Shown one piece after another: positions 13,501 through 27,010 of a stretch of 64,000 nt of DNA. Below the pieces are notes generated by a model that saw only the letters and a program-made list of their open reading frames with translations, had not been told where the DNA came from and did no database searches. The translations under genes and the position numbers were made by a program. The stretch comes from Rhea pennata (taxonomy: Eukaryota > Chordata > Aves > Rheiformes > Rheidae), in NCBI RefSeq assembly GCF_028389875.1, contig NC_084672.1, forward strand, positions 3,509,501 through 3,573,500, written 5' to 3'. Position 1 is the stretch's first letter, and each line of letters begins with the position of its first letter.

Positions 13501-15850
13501 TTTATTTTCTAGTGTGGTAGATCAAAGACTGCTGTAAGGAGCAAATCTATCAAAGGCTCAGCACCCTAAGATAGATCCAGCTCGCTTTTATGTTTACTTT
13601 TAACAAGCATGCCCCTTCCTATTGTTTAGCAGTTGCTTTCAAATGGATAATTATCAGATTTCCCTATTAATGGGAAAGATCTGCCAAGCATAAATCTTAA
13701 AATGTGCTACTATCTGCACACCGCATGTATCACATCAGGGAAAAAACAATCTGTTGGGCAAAGCTATTACAGAGTGACCATGTCTAGAATCAGCAGCTGG
13801 TTTTAATTTCAGCAAGAGAACCCTTCTGCTTCCCAGCAATGCCAAGAGCTCTGTTCTTCCCACTTTTACTGGGCAAGTGCTGCAAACTCCAGTGTTATCC
13901 TCACGTATGTCACACACTCCAGCAGTTCAAATTGGGAGGACCCACATATTTGAGATAAAGAATACTAGTGCATCTGCCAACATGGCTTTTAGCCATCGAG
14001 GAAGTGCGATTTCTTTCTGTACCTAGTGAACCTGGCTCTCCAGGCACACCATATTTTAATTAAAACTATGCTTGCTTTAGTGGAGCTGTTTCTGAATTTC
14101 ACTAGAAAAACTGAAAAGGCCTTTCTGGCTGCCTGGGCATAGGCATATGCTACTGGATATTCTAGCCTGTGGTGGCTTGGAAAGATCTGGAAAAATGTCA
14201 TCTAATAGGAATTAACAGAAAGCAATTTTTATCCTCAGGTGCGTTTGGGTGAAGCGAGAATTTGCTTTACTTCCTCCTGTGTAGTGACTCATAAAGATCC
14301 CAGCATCAGCCCAAATGGCTGCTGGAGTCTCCATCTCTGAAGTCCTGTTATCTTCCAGGACTCCTCAAAAAGCTTGGAATCAACTGCAGCCTTGGAAATC
14401 ATTTTGAGTTTTACTATAGGTTTTGAGTGGCTTTGGGTAAATTGCTTAACCTCCTTCACTTCCCACCCCCCCATGCTAATTGGGATACTCATGCCCACTT
14501 TGCAGGCATGTTGCATGAACTACCTGGTATTTGGAAAGCTTGTAAAGTCACTTAATTAGCATGCAAATATGAAATGTATTCTTGTTTTTAGGTAAAAACT
14601 ACAATAATACAGAACTGACCACATTTTGTTTTGATTTTCCTATGACTACATAAATTCACCTATAAGTCACAGAGAAATATGACTCAACATGTTCACAGGA
14701 CTATTTCCAAAACAGTTTTTGCTTTTACTTGAGCAAGTTATTTTAAATGTTAAAGGCAAGAATATTTCACCCAACTGCCTTAAGAAGCTTGTTTTATTCC
14801 ATATTTCTGTTTTCAATAAATCTCTCGGGACAAAAATATCCCCTGCAGCACATATACGGAAAGGACAAAAAGGCATTAAATCCTAAGAGAGGGAGAGGAG
14901 GGAAAAAAAGAGATAAATAGTTTACTTCTATTATCTTTACCATATGTTCTTTTCAAACTGGATACACATAAACAGCATGTAATCTTCAAGCTCAGCTTTA
15001 AACTCTTTGAAGTGACCTGACCATACTACTGATTTATTTCAAACTAACCTTTCTCTTTGAACCCTAGGTCAAGGTTAATTCTATAATAAAACATACCTTA
15101 TACAGCTGGCTTTTCCAGTGTTGCTAGCAAGTAACGAACCCCTCAGTCATAAGCATTAGTTTTACTGAGTGTAGTATTGTATTTCTATTTTCCCTTCCTT
15201 ATATTAATTTCCTTCACAGACCCTAGTTAAGGAGAAAAAAAAATCTTTTTTCCGGTCCAGGAGATCAATTTTAAACACACTGGAATTAAATGAAGACATT
15301 TAAGCCACATTTCTATACTGAAATGGATCCACCGACACCAGAAACTATTTTTATTACCATGTATGTTAAATAATCAGACCTGCAATTTCATAAAAAGCTG
15401 TACAGCTACATTACTCAAACTCTTCCACTGGCAACGACCCTTTCAGAACCTTCCACAAAGCCACTTTTGCACTGAATCAGAGCAAACCACTAAAGATAAT
15501 TTTTATATCCAGAAAAATAAAATTGAAAATGGAGATTTATTTTAAGGGCACTTCTCAAAAAAAAAAAAAAAAAAAAAAGAAGAAGAAGAAGAAGAAAAGA
15601 AAAGAACAGCTCCTTGCAAGTGCTCCCAGCGTCTTGCCTGCCTGTAGCACCATGTGTGTCAGAGCTGTTGTGAGGATGGGATGAGATCGGGCAGGTTTGC
15701 GGCTTCCAGCGTTGCTCATACTGGAAGACCATGTCCGGTCCTGCTAACAACAGAGGAGAACCCTGTTTTTCCAAAGCTGCTGGCTTCATCATTTTGGTGT
15801 AACTACAAGTATAGGGCTCCGGGACTATTCCACTCCTACCTCCCACAATT
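10505..15850. other. Intergenic region without a supported gene
   Basis: The sequence is mostly AT-rich, with scattered short open frames and no recognisable protein or RNA family. A poly(A)/(GAA) tract near 15.56-15.60 kb is listed separately. I see no exon of a known neighbour. Confidence 0.55.
15558..15606 (+). repeat. Poly(A) tract followed by (GAA)n
   Basis: A run of about 21 A residues grades into about five AAG/GAA units and A-rich sequence. It may be a simple microsatellite or the decayed tail of a retrotransposed sequence, but no recognisable element body lies upstream. Confidence 0.8.
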
Positions 15851-16079
15851 TTAAAAGTAAACCCCTAACGCAGGGAGAAAAGACAAAAGCCGGGAAGGAG
15901 ACTGACCCTAACAGCCACCCTGGTAACGTCGGCAGAAGGACGGTGGCCCGTGACCAACGCCGACCCTGAGATCCCCTCGCCCACTCGCGGGCCTGAGTCT
16001 AGAGCGGGCTGGTGTCCGGCGCAAAGGGGTCTCGCCCTTCAAACCGGCTCCGAAAGCTTCCACGGTCCTTCAGTTTCTG

Positions 16080-17300
16080 GGTTAGCGGCCGCTTTGTAAA
16101 ACACGTGTTTTAGTTCGGCGTTAGACGAATTCAACCAGAGCGCGCTCCGGGTCAACTCCAACGCGGCAAACCTGGTATCTCACCAGCATCTGTCGTCGCT
16201 TAAACCAGCTGAGCTTGCCGTGAGGGCACCGCCACGCGTCTGAGACCCCAAAGGCACGCCACCGGTTTGGGATCAACGCGCTCCGCACCTTCACCAACCG
16301 CTACGCCGCCGGTCGCGGCTCTTCCCCAGCCGGCAGCGCCTATTCCCCGCCGATCGGCATCGATCCCTGCCGATAGCTCCGAGGGGAAGCCGATGGGCAC
16401 CAATCCCTCCCCGTTTCGAGGGCCACCCGCCGCGGCGGGTGCTGCCGCCTCGACAGCGAAACCCATCCCAGCGGGAAACGCGGAGACGCCAGGCGAGATC
16501 GAGAGGGGCCGACGCCGACCCGCAGGGATCGGCGGCTCCCGCTCCCCGGCGAGGAGGACGCGCGCCGGCGCTCGCCCGGCGTCGAGAACGGTCGCCGGCG
16601 CGTACCGAGGGCAAGAGGGGCCCGAGAGCGAGAACGCCGGACGCCCCGCCGACAGCAGGAGTCACGCGCGCTCCTGTTGGCGGGAGGTCGCCACTGGCGC
16701 TCATCCGCGACGGCGGACGCCGACTCGCGTCCGTCCCTGCGGACGCCTCAGGGGACGGGCAGGCCGCCATCCCGCTCCAGATCGGGAGGGACCGAGGGGC
16801 AGCGAGGCGCCGTGTCCCCCCGGCCCGCTCCCTCCCTCGGGCCGAGGCGCCGCTGTGTCCCCGTCCCCCCTCCCCCCCCCAGGCCGCTCCCCAAGCGCCG
16901 CTGAGGGGAAGGCGCCATCTTCCCCGCGGAGGCCGCCCGCGGCGGGGCGGGCTGAGGCGGCCGCGGCCGCCCCGGGGCGGGGCGGCGCCAAGGCGGAAGG
17001 GGAGACGCGGCCGCCCCGCCGCCGGCAGCGGCCCCCAGCCCGCCGGCGGGCATGGCGCCTCCGGGCCCGGCCGAGGCGGCCGCCCGCCTGCGGGAGGCGG
17101 CGGCGAGGGACCCGCTGGCCGCCGACCTGCGCTGCAGCCTCTTCGCCGCGGCGCTGCAGAGCTACAAGCGCGACTCGGCGCTGAGGCCCTTCCCGGGCCG
17201 CTACGCGAGCGGCGGCAGCAAGGACTTCGAGGCGCTGGTGAGTGTGCCCGAGCCCCGCAGGAGACCCAAACGCCGCTGAAACACGCTCGTTTCTTTTTGT
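16080..17300. promoter_or_regulatory. CpG island promoter of PARP16
   Basis: The sequence is strongly GC-rich with dense CpG, and long frames are open on both strands, as is typical of CpG islands rather than of coding sequence. It covers PARP16 exon 1 and about 1 kb upstream. No TATA box is evident near the start codon. The transcription start is not identifiable by eye; a broad, TATA-less initiation region is the likely arrangement. Confidence 0.75.
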
Positions 17301-20300
17301 GAAGGCCCAAAGCACAGCTAGCTCCAAAGCCTTGGGAAAAGGATTTTTTTAAAAAACGATATTATCACCAAATAGCTTTAAAAAACCCCCACGCATCGTG
17401 GGTTTACAGCCAAAGCAGGAACTGTTTCCCCTTTGGAGGGGCAAAAACCAACCTTGCGAACTAGGCAAATGTGCACGTTGAGGCCAAACACGGGTGGGAA
17501 TTTTATAGGGGAAGAGCAGGTGAGGTTGCTTCACTTGTGCCTTGGAGAAACTTCAGCGTGGCCATTCAAATTACTTACCTGTTTAAGGCATCTAGGTTTC
17601 AAGTAAGTTTGGGATCCTAGCTAATAAACTTAACACTTGGGAGCTCCCAAATCTGCTGTTGAAATGGGGCGAGCTGGAAGGGGGAGCTTGCCCTGCGTGT
17701 GATTAAAAGCAACTGAATGAAAGCAGCATGGTTTTTTTTTTCTTCCAGGAGCTTGTCTGGTCATTCCTTTACATACCTTACAGACACGATAAATATAAAT
17801 ATTTTATAATTTCTCTGGCACTTATTTTGAGAACACATGACAGACTTTCCCACAAAGTCAATGCAAATGTTTACATCCCAGAACAGAAACTGTTTTTTGG
17901 TTTACAAGCTATTAGGATGAAATACTGCTTTACTTTCACTAGAGGTCTCTCTTTAATCATAATGAAAAGAAAGAAATCATACTAAATCTCTTTCTTGCTA
18001 GCTTGCAGATACAAATGCTTTACCAAGCCTGAAAGAACTTCTAGAATCTGTTCCAAACACTGAGAAAAGGACCTGGGATTTGTTTAGTTGGATTTTATCA
18101 TCTAAGATCTTGATGATACAAAGTAGTAAAAAGCAGGAGGTAAGCTTTAAATTCTGAAAGTCTTGATTAGAATTTGCCTTTTAAAGCAAACTTGCATTTC
18201 AGAGAACGCCAGAAGTTGGTTGGTCATTCTAAGAGTTTGAAGTTGTGTGAATGCATGTTTTTTCTCTGTACAGAGAATTTTTTTTAATATAGAATTTTTC
18301 AGAAAGCTGGTTAGAAGAAATAGTTACTATTTTCAGCAGTTGATGATTGGCAGTAATTGTAATTGGTTATTCTCATTAACATGGCATGTACACACTTGTA
18401 CTAGACCAAGGAGCCCAATTCAGGTATTGTGAAGCTGGGTCCTGCTTCTTCCTCAGATAAAATTGTACTTATGCTGCCAGTCTGCTACTTGGGAGACCAA
18501 TATTAATTTCATTGCTTTTTACAGCCTTCCTTTGTGACTTTGGACAAGCTTGTTTTACTTTGTTTTATGTTTGAGAACAAATGCATACTGCCCACAAAAA
18601 TGGAGAATGCAGATTGTGAGCCACTGATGTACTTCTGTAAAAGGGACCAAAATAGTTGTGGAAACAAGTAGCAAGAGGAAAATATCTTCCGTTTTCACAT
18701 TTTTTCCTCTTCCAAGGTCAGACGATGATGTATCATACTAGAAGCCAAATTGGCATGCTAAGATTGTGATACTCTCCTTACATCACCACTTAGTTTCTAA
18801 TCATGTTCTAAGATTTTTTTTTTTCCTCCCCTTGAGAGAGGAACCATGATTTAGCTTTGACAGAGCAGCTGTTGGCTATAGTAGAGGATGGTAAGAAACT
18901 GTCCGAATTCTCACAGTATATTTATTCCTTCTGAACTGTGGGAGTGTTGAATTGTAATGCAGAGGGCACTAACAAAATACATAAAAATTTGCAAGACTAA
19001 GGGACAGTAAGGAGAATTTCCAGGGAGTAATCTAACTCCCTAAACCAACATGAATATTCCTTCCTATTTGTAAGTATGAGAAGATCCGAGAACTCACTGG
19101 GATGTCTGGTGCTGCTGTTCCTGCTCCGGACTTCCTGTTTGAGATAGTGTATTGTGAGCAAATGAATACCAAGTTTGCTGAAACCAGGGGAGAACGGGAC
19201 CTCATCTATGCATTCCATGGGAGCCGCCTCGAAAACTTCCATTCCATCCTGCACAACGGCCTGCAGTGCCATTTGAACAAGGTGAGGCTTTCGGTGTTTC
19301 TTGTTGCTCAAGTGAGCACTGACAGAATTATTCCAAATTTGGGAAGGCATGAGTGCATCCACACCAAGGGCCATACAAAATACGCCTTAATTTGAAGGGT
19401 GGGAGAAAGCAGTCGCCTCACCCCAAGGAAATTATCTCAGGACAAAAGCAGTGAGTGCATGCAGCCCGACAAGAGTAAGAAAAGCCTTTCTTAGTTTACT
19501 TTCAGAAACAAAACAGCCAGTCTGAAAATAAAGAAGACTTGTACGCCGCTTACAGCATAGCCTACGGATTCTTAGGCTATATTTCTGCTCTATTTCAGAC
19601 ATCCCTGTTTGGTGAAGGTACCTATCTAACCAGTGATCTGAGCCTGGCTCTGCTGTACAGCCCTCACGGGCTTGGTTGGCAGCGGAGTGTTTTGGGCTCT
19701 ATCCTTAGCTGCGTTGCTGTTTGTGAGATCATTGACCACCCAGATGTAAAATGTCAGGTGAAGAAGAAAGGTGAGCCTATTGCACTAATAATAATAATCA
19801 CTACATACAGCTCATCTTTTGCTAGTATGTCTCTTGTTTCAGCCTTGTGCATGTGTGCTGTCATACAAACAGTGCAGCACATGGATTGTGTACCCTTCAG
19901 CAGAAACTGGCACCTTTTGTGAAGGGTCAATCAGAAATGTACAGCAGCCTTCTTGACTGTGAAGCTTTTCATAAGATAGTCAATTTAAAGGTTGAAATTA
20001 TTTTGGTTACTTCATTTGTTTTTACTAGTTTCAGTAGTACGATAGGGCATGTTCCATAGTGCCTATTCGCATAGTTTGTGATTGCAAGTCAGAAGACTCA
20101 CAAACACATAAAAATGAATTCTGTAAGATGGACAATTAGAACAGAGGTTTCTTATCTGCTTTAACTGCTTCCTACTTGGAACACTCAATGTTGTTTCTGT
20201 TTCCTTATTAATACTAGCAGCTGTTCAAGCACTTTGTCACCTTTTTATCCTGGCCCAAAGCATAAAACCATCCATACCATGGATAACTAGGAGTAGTACA

Positions 20301-21455
20301 GCCTTAAGCAAATTTTTCAGTCTATTCTTGGATGATAAGGGAGTCTGGGAAATGCCAAGACTAGATGTTTGGTTATCCCATTCTCACTATTGTGGGTAAG
20401 TGGGTTTTTTGTTTTGTTTTTTTATGCTCAAAGTTGGGCATCTCTTTTTGCTTTTCTGTTCCCAAAAGACCTCTTCTCTTCCCATGCAGATTCAGAAGAA
20501 ATAGACAGGAAAAGAGCAAGAGTAAAAAACAGTGAAGGGGGTGATGTACCACAGAAATACTTCGTTGTCACAAACAATCAGCTTTTACGAGTTAAATACT
20601 TACTACTATATTCACAGAAACAGCATAGGAGGTAAGATTTCAGCTGTTAGAATGATGATCGTACTATAACAGCCAGATAAACACATCTCATTTGTGCAAA
20701 ACAGCAGGCAACAAGCAAGGAAAAGATGCTTTACTGCCAGAATTTGGTTTAGCCTATTTCCTGTGGAAATAAGGCTTACCTGATCATGCTGCCTCTATAG
20801 CCTTCTCTGCAGTTACCTTTCCCCCTTCCTGGTAATTTAACACTCACAGTCTCAGCTAAATTGGAATTTTTACTAAATCTGTAAGAACTTAGAAAGAGTC
20901 TCTGAGACTTCTAATACTCTGTCCATGGCAGGAAATAAGGGAGGCCCCAAATCAGTGTCCCTTGCAAGGGCAGTTTTAACTCTGCCGTTTCTTGTTCTAA
21001 GGAAGCAGCATTCACCCAGTTAATCAGCCTGTGGGTACAGGCCAGCCAGTTAAAGCCCCAGTACCACTCCAAACCAGTCATAGAGAAAGGTGTGAATATT
21101 GGGAGAAAGGACTGGAGTTGGATGTAATGACTTGGAGTTTGTAAGATACTAGTCATAGGGAAAAGAGGCATTGTTCGTTGCGCTACTCATGGTACAACTT
21201 TCTGGTTTTATTGCGTGAGTGTACTCAGTGATTTAAAATTATAAAACCTAAGATGATCTCTTTGTCAAGATATTTGTACGTCTCTCACAGAATTCCTGCA
21301 CTTTTTCTTCCCTTTTCAGGCCCTCTAGTCAATCCTCCTGGTTTTCCACCCACCGTTTTGCTGTAATGATGATGCTGTACCTACTGCTGCTAATGGTGAT
21401 AGGGGCCAGCAATTCTCCAGCCTTCCTCTACTACTGGCACAGAATGTTTGACTAG
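17052..21455 (+). CDS. PARP16: Protein mono-ADP-ribosyltransferase PARP16, six coding exons
   Basis: Coding exons: 17052-17237, 18002-18139, 19075-19281, 19599-19770, 20490-20631 and 21320-21455. They join in frame into 326 residues; human PARP16 has 322. The start is the ATG in the CpG island, followed by the conserved N-terminal run [22 protein letters not shown]16 is a tail-anchored ER membrane enzyme that mono-ADP-ribosylates proteins, including unfolded-protein-response kinases and karyopherin beta 1. The N-terminal helical domain is in exons 1-3, and the catalytic domain follows ([42 protein letters not shown]). The H-Y-Y triad of this family maps to about His156, Tyr186 and Tyr258, so the glutamate of poly-ADP-ribosylating PARPs is absent, as known for mono-transferases. 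The hydrophobic [16 protein letters not shown] segment near residues 292-312 is the C-terminal anchor. All introns are GT-AG. The gene is tail-to-tail with the GnRH receptor. Confidence 0.96.
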
Positions 21456-22970
21456 GAAGGATGAATTGCCTGGAATGATGAACTGTTATTTTCACCATGT
21501 GCCTTAATAATAGCAAATCTGCTATGTCCTGCATCTGTTAAAGAGCTCTGGAAATGAAGATGCCTGGAGCTTTCCTGTTCTCTCCCCACTAAATTATCCT
21601 CATGGCATCTTTCCATTTATTTTTATTTCTGTGTTCCCGTGATTTATGAGGACGCCCAGTACAGCTGAAAAGGGTCGTGATGGTGCAGTCTAGCATGAAC
21701 CCATTGTTAAGAGTCTGGGGGGGGGGGATTATTTAAAATGAATGAAAGTTTAACATGACTATTTTCTGTCAAATTGAGGAAGTAATATTTGCATGCAGTA
21801 TGTCAGAGAAGGTTACCTGTAGCAGGTCTTACCAGTTTGTTTTCAGAAACTGTAGTTAGTGATGTTTCTCCTGTACTAATGTGGATGGTCACTTTTAAGA
21901 CTGACTTTGTTTTTGGTCAGGACTTTTTATATTTGAGCGTAAAGAGAAAAACAGCAGGAAATAGCAATCAAACTGGGATAAATTAAACGTTTTTTAGTCA
22001 AGGTTTTTTGTTTTTGTTTTTTTAATATATATAAAATCCACATGGTTTGTGCTCTCAGTTATGACTTGCCTTGTTCTTACTGTATATATCAGGCTGGAAT
22101 AACAGCTTAGCATCAATACTAAATAAGGGTTTTCCTGTTAAACTGCCTTCCACTTGTATCTTCTGTGCCAACAAGGGGGAGGGTGAAGATTTCCATTTAC
22201 ACTGACAGCTGGCAGGCTTTTTAGGGTTGGTGTTGCTTGTTTTTTGGGGATCTACTTCAACATTTGTACCCATATTGAATCATTTTCTGCCTCTTTACAA
22301 ACAGATAGGCTAGCTAGCAGTAACATAGAAAACTGTTTCAGGAAATAGTTTGTAAGAAATGGAATAAGATGGCAGCAAAGCTGGCAGGGATTTATTTTGT
22401 ATCCATGAACATTCTTAGTACAATTAGCTCTGTGTAGACTTCACCTCTATGTGACAGCTTGTGCCCAATACTACACATTTGTAAGACAGATTGTCCACAT
22501 TAAGTTTTCAGAAGTTCAGTTTTTCATGGTGGGAATTACAGCAGTTGCACTCTTTGTGAGGTGCTTTGACTTAACGCTGGTGTGTAAAGCCTCAGTACAT
22601 CTCAGAATAGTCTTTTCTAATCTTGAAGTAGGGAATTCTGACTGTATTTCATGAGGTTGTTTGAAAATAAGTGAACAGGGCATGCGTGAGTTCATTGTAG
22701 AGCATAAAGAAGGAAACATCCTCCCCCTTCTGTCCAAGTCTTTTGTATTTGCTGTTGTTACAAAACAATCTTCAACTAACTGAAACTGAAAAAGGAACAA
22801 AGAACTATCCCCTGATTAGTGCCCTTGGGCATGGGACAAACGTGATGAATGGCCCAGAGATTCTGGGCGCAGAAAAACTAGATACCTGCCACTGTTCAAG
22901 CTTGCACTCTAGCCTTTAGTTGTAGACTTGATAAATGCAGCTTTTCATTGCACAGTGAACCCTAAAAAGA

Positions 22971-22976
22971 AATAAA
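22971..22976 (+). terminator. Candidate poly(A) signal of PARP16
   Basis: An AATAAA hexamer lies about 1.5 kb past the PARP16 stop, repeated in an overlapping AATAAATAAA. The intervening sequence has no competing gene, so it could be 3' UTR. I saw no earlier canonical AATAAA but did not exclude variant hexamers. The assignment is inference from position. Confidence 0.4.
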
Positions 22977-25900
22977 TAAATCTCGTCACATATTCCCAGC
23001 AGATGAGTTTATGATTACAACCATACTCATTAAATACTTCAAAGAAAATCTCATCTTTCTCTGATGTTGTTCTGTTACCTAATTGCCAGAAATAATGACC
23101 TGGTAATCAAGTTTTCTTACTCAAGTTTAAGAATTGGTTCATTTACAGCAACCCCTCTCGTTGGTGGATGCAGCTAGAAGCGTTTATTCCAGTTAATTTT
23201 GCTGCCAGAACAAATTTATTTATTCACCATACAGCTTGCAAAACAAGAACATTATAATCCAATTCCCCGTTGCCTTTTACAGTCCATTAATAATGCTCAC
23301 TGTTACAGCACATCGCATTTCCTGAAACCAAGAAATGTGCGCACTAATTATAGCATTGATTTGAAATTAAAATATACATAAATATCTCATGAAAAAATTA
23401 ACTACTTTATGGTAGTTTACTCCTTGATATTCCCATGCAGAGACTTGGGATTTGAAGCCTACATAGAGTTCCTGACCGTTTTTGCCCGTTTCTGGTCGTC
23501 CTCAGAGCTCTTTACTGGTGTGCCACGTTATGTGTGCATGCCAGTTCAGGATGGCTAACATGCCAGACAGAAAACCTCGAGCATTTAATCCTATCTGAAG
23601 GGGACTGCGTTGTTAAAAGGCTCAGCGTGTGTCTACAATGAAGCATCTTTTGGAACAGATGGGATACTTGGATCCCTTTGGAAATAAGGGAGGTTAGGCA
23701 GCAACTATTCAATGGGCAGTTGTTTCCCTGCAAGGAAAGGCACAAACCCGAGAGTCAGCAAGACAGACAAAAGGAACAGATGGGGAGAAGTGCAGCAGGT
23801 TTTTGAGGCCCTGTTACTTAGGGTTTCTTTGCATGGGAAAGTTCCTGTAGAATAAGCAAAGGAATTAATGCATGGTGGCCATCCCGTGCTAACTCCTGAC
23901 ATCTGTGTGGGGTTTTATTCAGCTTCAAACTTTTTAGTTTAACTCAGAGCATGGAATAACAACATCCATGCAGGGAGCTAATTCCATGTAGATCTGTATT
24001 AGCCGCTGTAGGCTATTTCCTCAGAGAAAAAATTATTCTAGGTGTGCTCAAGGCAGGAATTGTGCAGCCCAGCACTGCAGCTGAATCACGAGATACTGAA
24101 GGAAGAGCCAGCAGAAAGAGCCACTGTCAGGTTTTGACTAGACCCACGAGAATGAGGGGTTTGCGGGTGGGCACCCAGCGTCTGATGTCCTGATGTATGT
24201 CTTGGGAGCTCCTTGGAGGGCTCTTAGTCCTCTCCCAGTGTTGCAGCAAAGGTGGGCACAAGCTCCTCGGTGCTTTAGATCCACGTTTGTGGGGTGGGAT
24301 AACACTGTCCTCCAAGATAATGGAAAAATGAATGCATTTAAAGTGCTTGGAGTCTGCTGTAGTGGACCAGCAAAACACTCAGTATACTAGTGGTGTGCTT
24401 GTTTTCAGTGCTCCCTGTTGACTTCAGCATGTTTCCCAGTGCGGTGAGAGCAGTCAGCTGGATGGATTTGAGGGCTGTGCCGAGTAACTAACAATATTAT
24501 GAATTAACCTAAGGTTCATAGCAGCCTCTTAAGCCACTTATGTGGCTCTTTGAGCATGTGCAGTACTATAAAAATGCTAATGGGAAACGATTCGGAGCTG
24601 CTTTCTGAACAAAGGATTAGGGCGTCTGGAGCGGGCGGCCCGGGATTAGGTCACGAAGCTCTAAGATAAAGAGCTACCTGTACTTATTAATACGTTCATC
24701 ACGTTACTGTGGTGGATATTAGGAGTCGGGCACAAGAATTGGACAAATCCGATCACTCAACAAATGTGCCAAGGGCAAGAGCAATAGCTGGTGTTTCATG
24801 GTGGGGAGATGGAAGCATTTCGGGGAAGTGGAAGGTTTCTCCTATGATAAGGGGAAATAGATAATCGATTAGGTGAAAAGGTCTTAAAAGCCACCTGAGG
24901 TGGAAGGCAGGTGTTGGAGATTGAAGGAGGAGGGAACTGCTACAGATGAAGGAGAGCCACCTCCCAGCTGAGGAAGACCAAGGGACCCGGTTTCACAGTC
25001 ACAACATGCAGCGCAGAAATCTTTCGCTCTCTAAAATACGAAGCGGTTTAAGAAACGTGGAATCAGAAGCGCAGGCATGGCTTCACATCCAAAGAGGCAC
25101 ATCCAGGCAGCGCAACCTTAAAATTCAAACCGGGCCTGGGCTTCGTTCCACCTCTAGCAGAAACACATCAGCTGAGCTGCTCCACCACAACCCCCCGAAC
25201 AGCTGCCCCGGCTCCCCCGGGCAGCTCTCCCCACCCGCTTGCTCCCCGCTCCTCCATGCGTTTGGCACTGGGCAGGCAGCGCACGCTGATCGGCAACACA
25301 CTTTTTTGGTGACATTTTCCTTCCATCGTGAAAGCTGTCGCTATGGGCACCTCACCCACGCTCCAGCTTTCCTGAAACGTCAGCTTCGAGCACCACCGAA
25401 GAGGAGGAAGGTAACAAGAGCGCCAAGAGCTAGGGGATTATACTGGAAATGCAGAAAGAGCTGAGGGGCAGCTCGGGGGGTCCAGAGCATGGCTCGGACA
25501 CATCCCCCTCTCCCCAGGTCAGACACGCTCCTCAGTTCCCTGCGTTGTTTTATCCCACCCAAGTCACAAATTCTACAGCCTTCAATGCACAACTTGCGCA
25601 AAATCCTCGGGGGCAGGAGAGCCCCAAGCTTCGATGCTCCGGGAGCACCCGTTCCAGCAGCACGCTGTTTCGCAGCAGCAGCGCAACGATCGCACATCTC
25701 AGCGCACTTTGGACGCTTTCTAAGGGGCTCGCACCAGTCCCCACCAGCCAGGCGGGCCCCTGCCTCTCCAGTGAAGTTTCTCCTTGTGCAGCATGTTTAG
25801 CACAACCAATGGCTTAGCATAGGGAAAAGCAAGCACGAGACCCCCTTCTCCAGCCCAGCATCAGCCAACCTGCAAACGCCACTTGCCACCTCTCTGGGTT

Positions 25901-26895
25901 TAAGTCCCACTTGCTCTCTGCGGCTGGGGAGGGAGAGCAGGACAAGGCACGGACGCAAAGGCCAAGCCTGCAGCGGTATCCCAGCAAAGACTGAGCTCCC
26001 AGGACACAGTGCGTTCCTCCTGTGAAACACCTTTCTCCTTGCGCCCAGAGAGGGAGGCTGGACGCAGGCTTGGATGAGGCACCCAGATTTCACACGGCTG
26101 AAGTTCAGCAAGATCTTGCCCCTCCGCACAGCAACACCCTTGGCCGTGAAGGCAGTAGCAGACCAGGCTCAGTCCTTCCCGACCCGCAGGGATCCGTCCC
26201 TTCCGGCAGACAAGGTTGAGCAAGAACCCCCAGCACCCAGAGGGGGGTGGCTGACTTGGCGTTAGCCCATGCACAGACACCTTCCCTACACGCTCATCCA
26301 GAGCAAGTGAGGAATTGTTTTTAAAACAAAATCTTTCATCATTAGATGTCCAGATGCTCATTAAAAGCTGCAGTTATTACAAAAATACCCAAAAAGCTGC
26401 CTCCTGCCAAGTGCTGGGGTCAAAGAGCTCCTGAGTTGTCCAAAGATCTCACTGCCTTCTAAATAAAGAAAAAAATCCACCAAACTCAAAACTAAATTTA
26501 GCCTCAAGAGCTATGCTGTATTTAACAACAATCAGCACAGAGAATGAACAAACCATCAACCGTTTCTCTGCGCTCAGAAGGCGACCGCACGATCGAGGAA
26601 AGCCAGCTTTTCGACCAGCACCCTTGGGAAAGGCCACAAAACCCAGGGCCGTTCAGAAGCAGTTTTCCCCCAAGAACACACGAATTGGAGAAAGGCAAAA
26701 TATCCGCTGTACTCACCACTCAGCAGATGCAGCACAGTTCCTCCCCTCAGCCCAGTCCTGGGCAGGGCTCCAGCTCCTGCCCCAAGCTCCCCTCCAGTAG
26801 CACCCCTTCCCCTCACTGCCCAGCCAGCAGCACCCACCTGGCACCCATCACCACTGATTTGGCCCCTCCACCCATCACCTTATTTGCTGGGAATT

Positions 26896-26910
26896 CCCCC
26901 CCCCCCCCCC
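26896..26910 (+). repeat. Poly(C) tract, 15 bases
   Basis: An uninterrupted run of 15 C residues lies about 55 bases before the (CGTGG)n minisatellite. Confidence 0.9.
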
Positions 26911-26965
26911 ATCACCCTCACCTGCAAAAATGGTTGTAGGCACTTTGCTTTGGGTGGAAGTGGGG

Positions 26966-27010
26966 CGTGGCGTGGCGTGGCGTGGCGTGGCGTGGCGTGG
27001 CGTGGCGTGG
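26966..27010 (+). repeat. (CGTGG)9 minisatellite
   Basis: Nine perfect tandem copies of CGTGG, preceded by a partial GGGG-containing copy. Perfect copies point to a young or actively changing array. No coding context. Confidence 0.97.

Noticed and set aside
15558-15606. Poly(A) tract as the tail of a processed pseudogene
   Set aside because: No gene-like sequence lies directly upstream and no target-site duplication was evident.
16267-17302. Long overlapping open frames on both strands in the PARP16 CpG island
   Set aside because: They are rich in Arg, Pro, Ala and Gly in every frame, the normal effect of GC-rich DNA with few stop codons. Only the PARP16 exon 1 frame has homology.
24946-25464. 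Plus-strand open frame of 172 codons
   Set aside because: No recognisable domain, overlapping frames on the other strand are equally open, and no splice or poly(A) context supports it.
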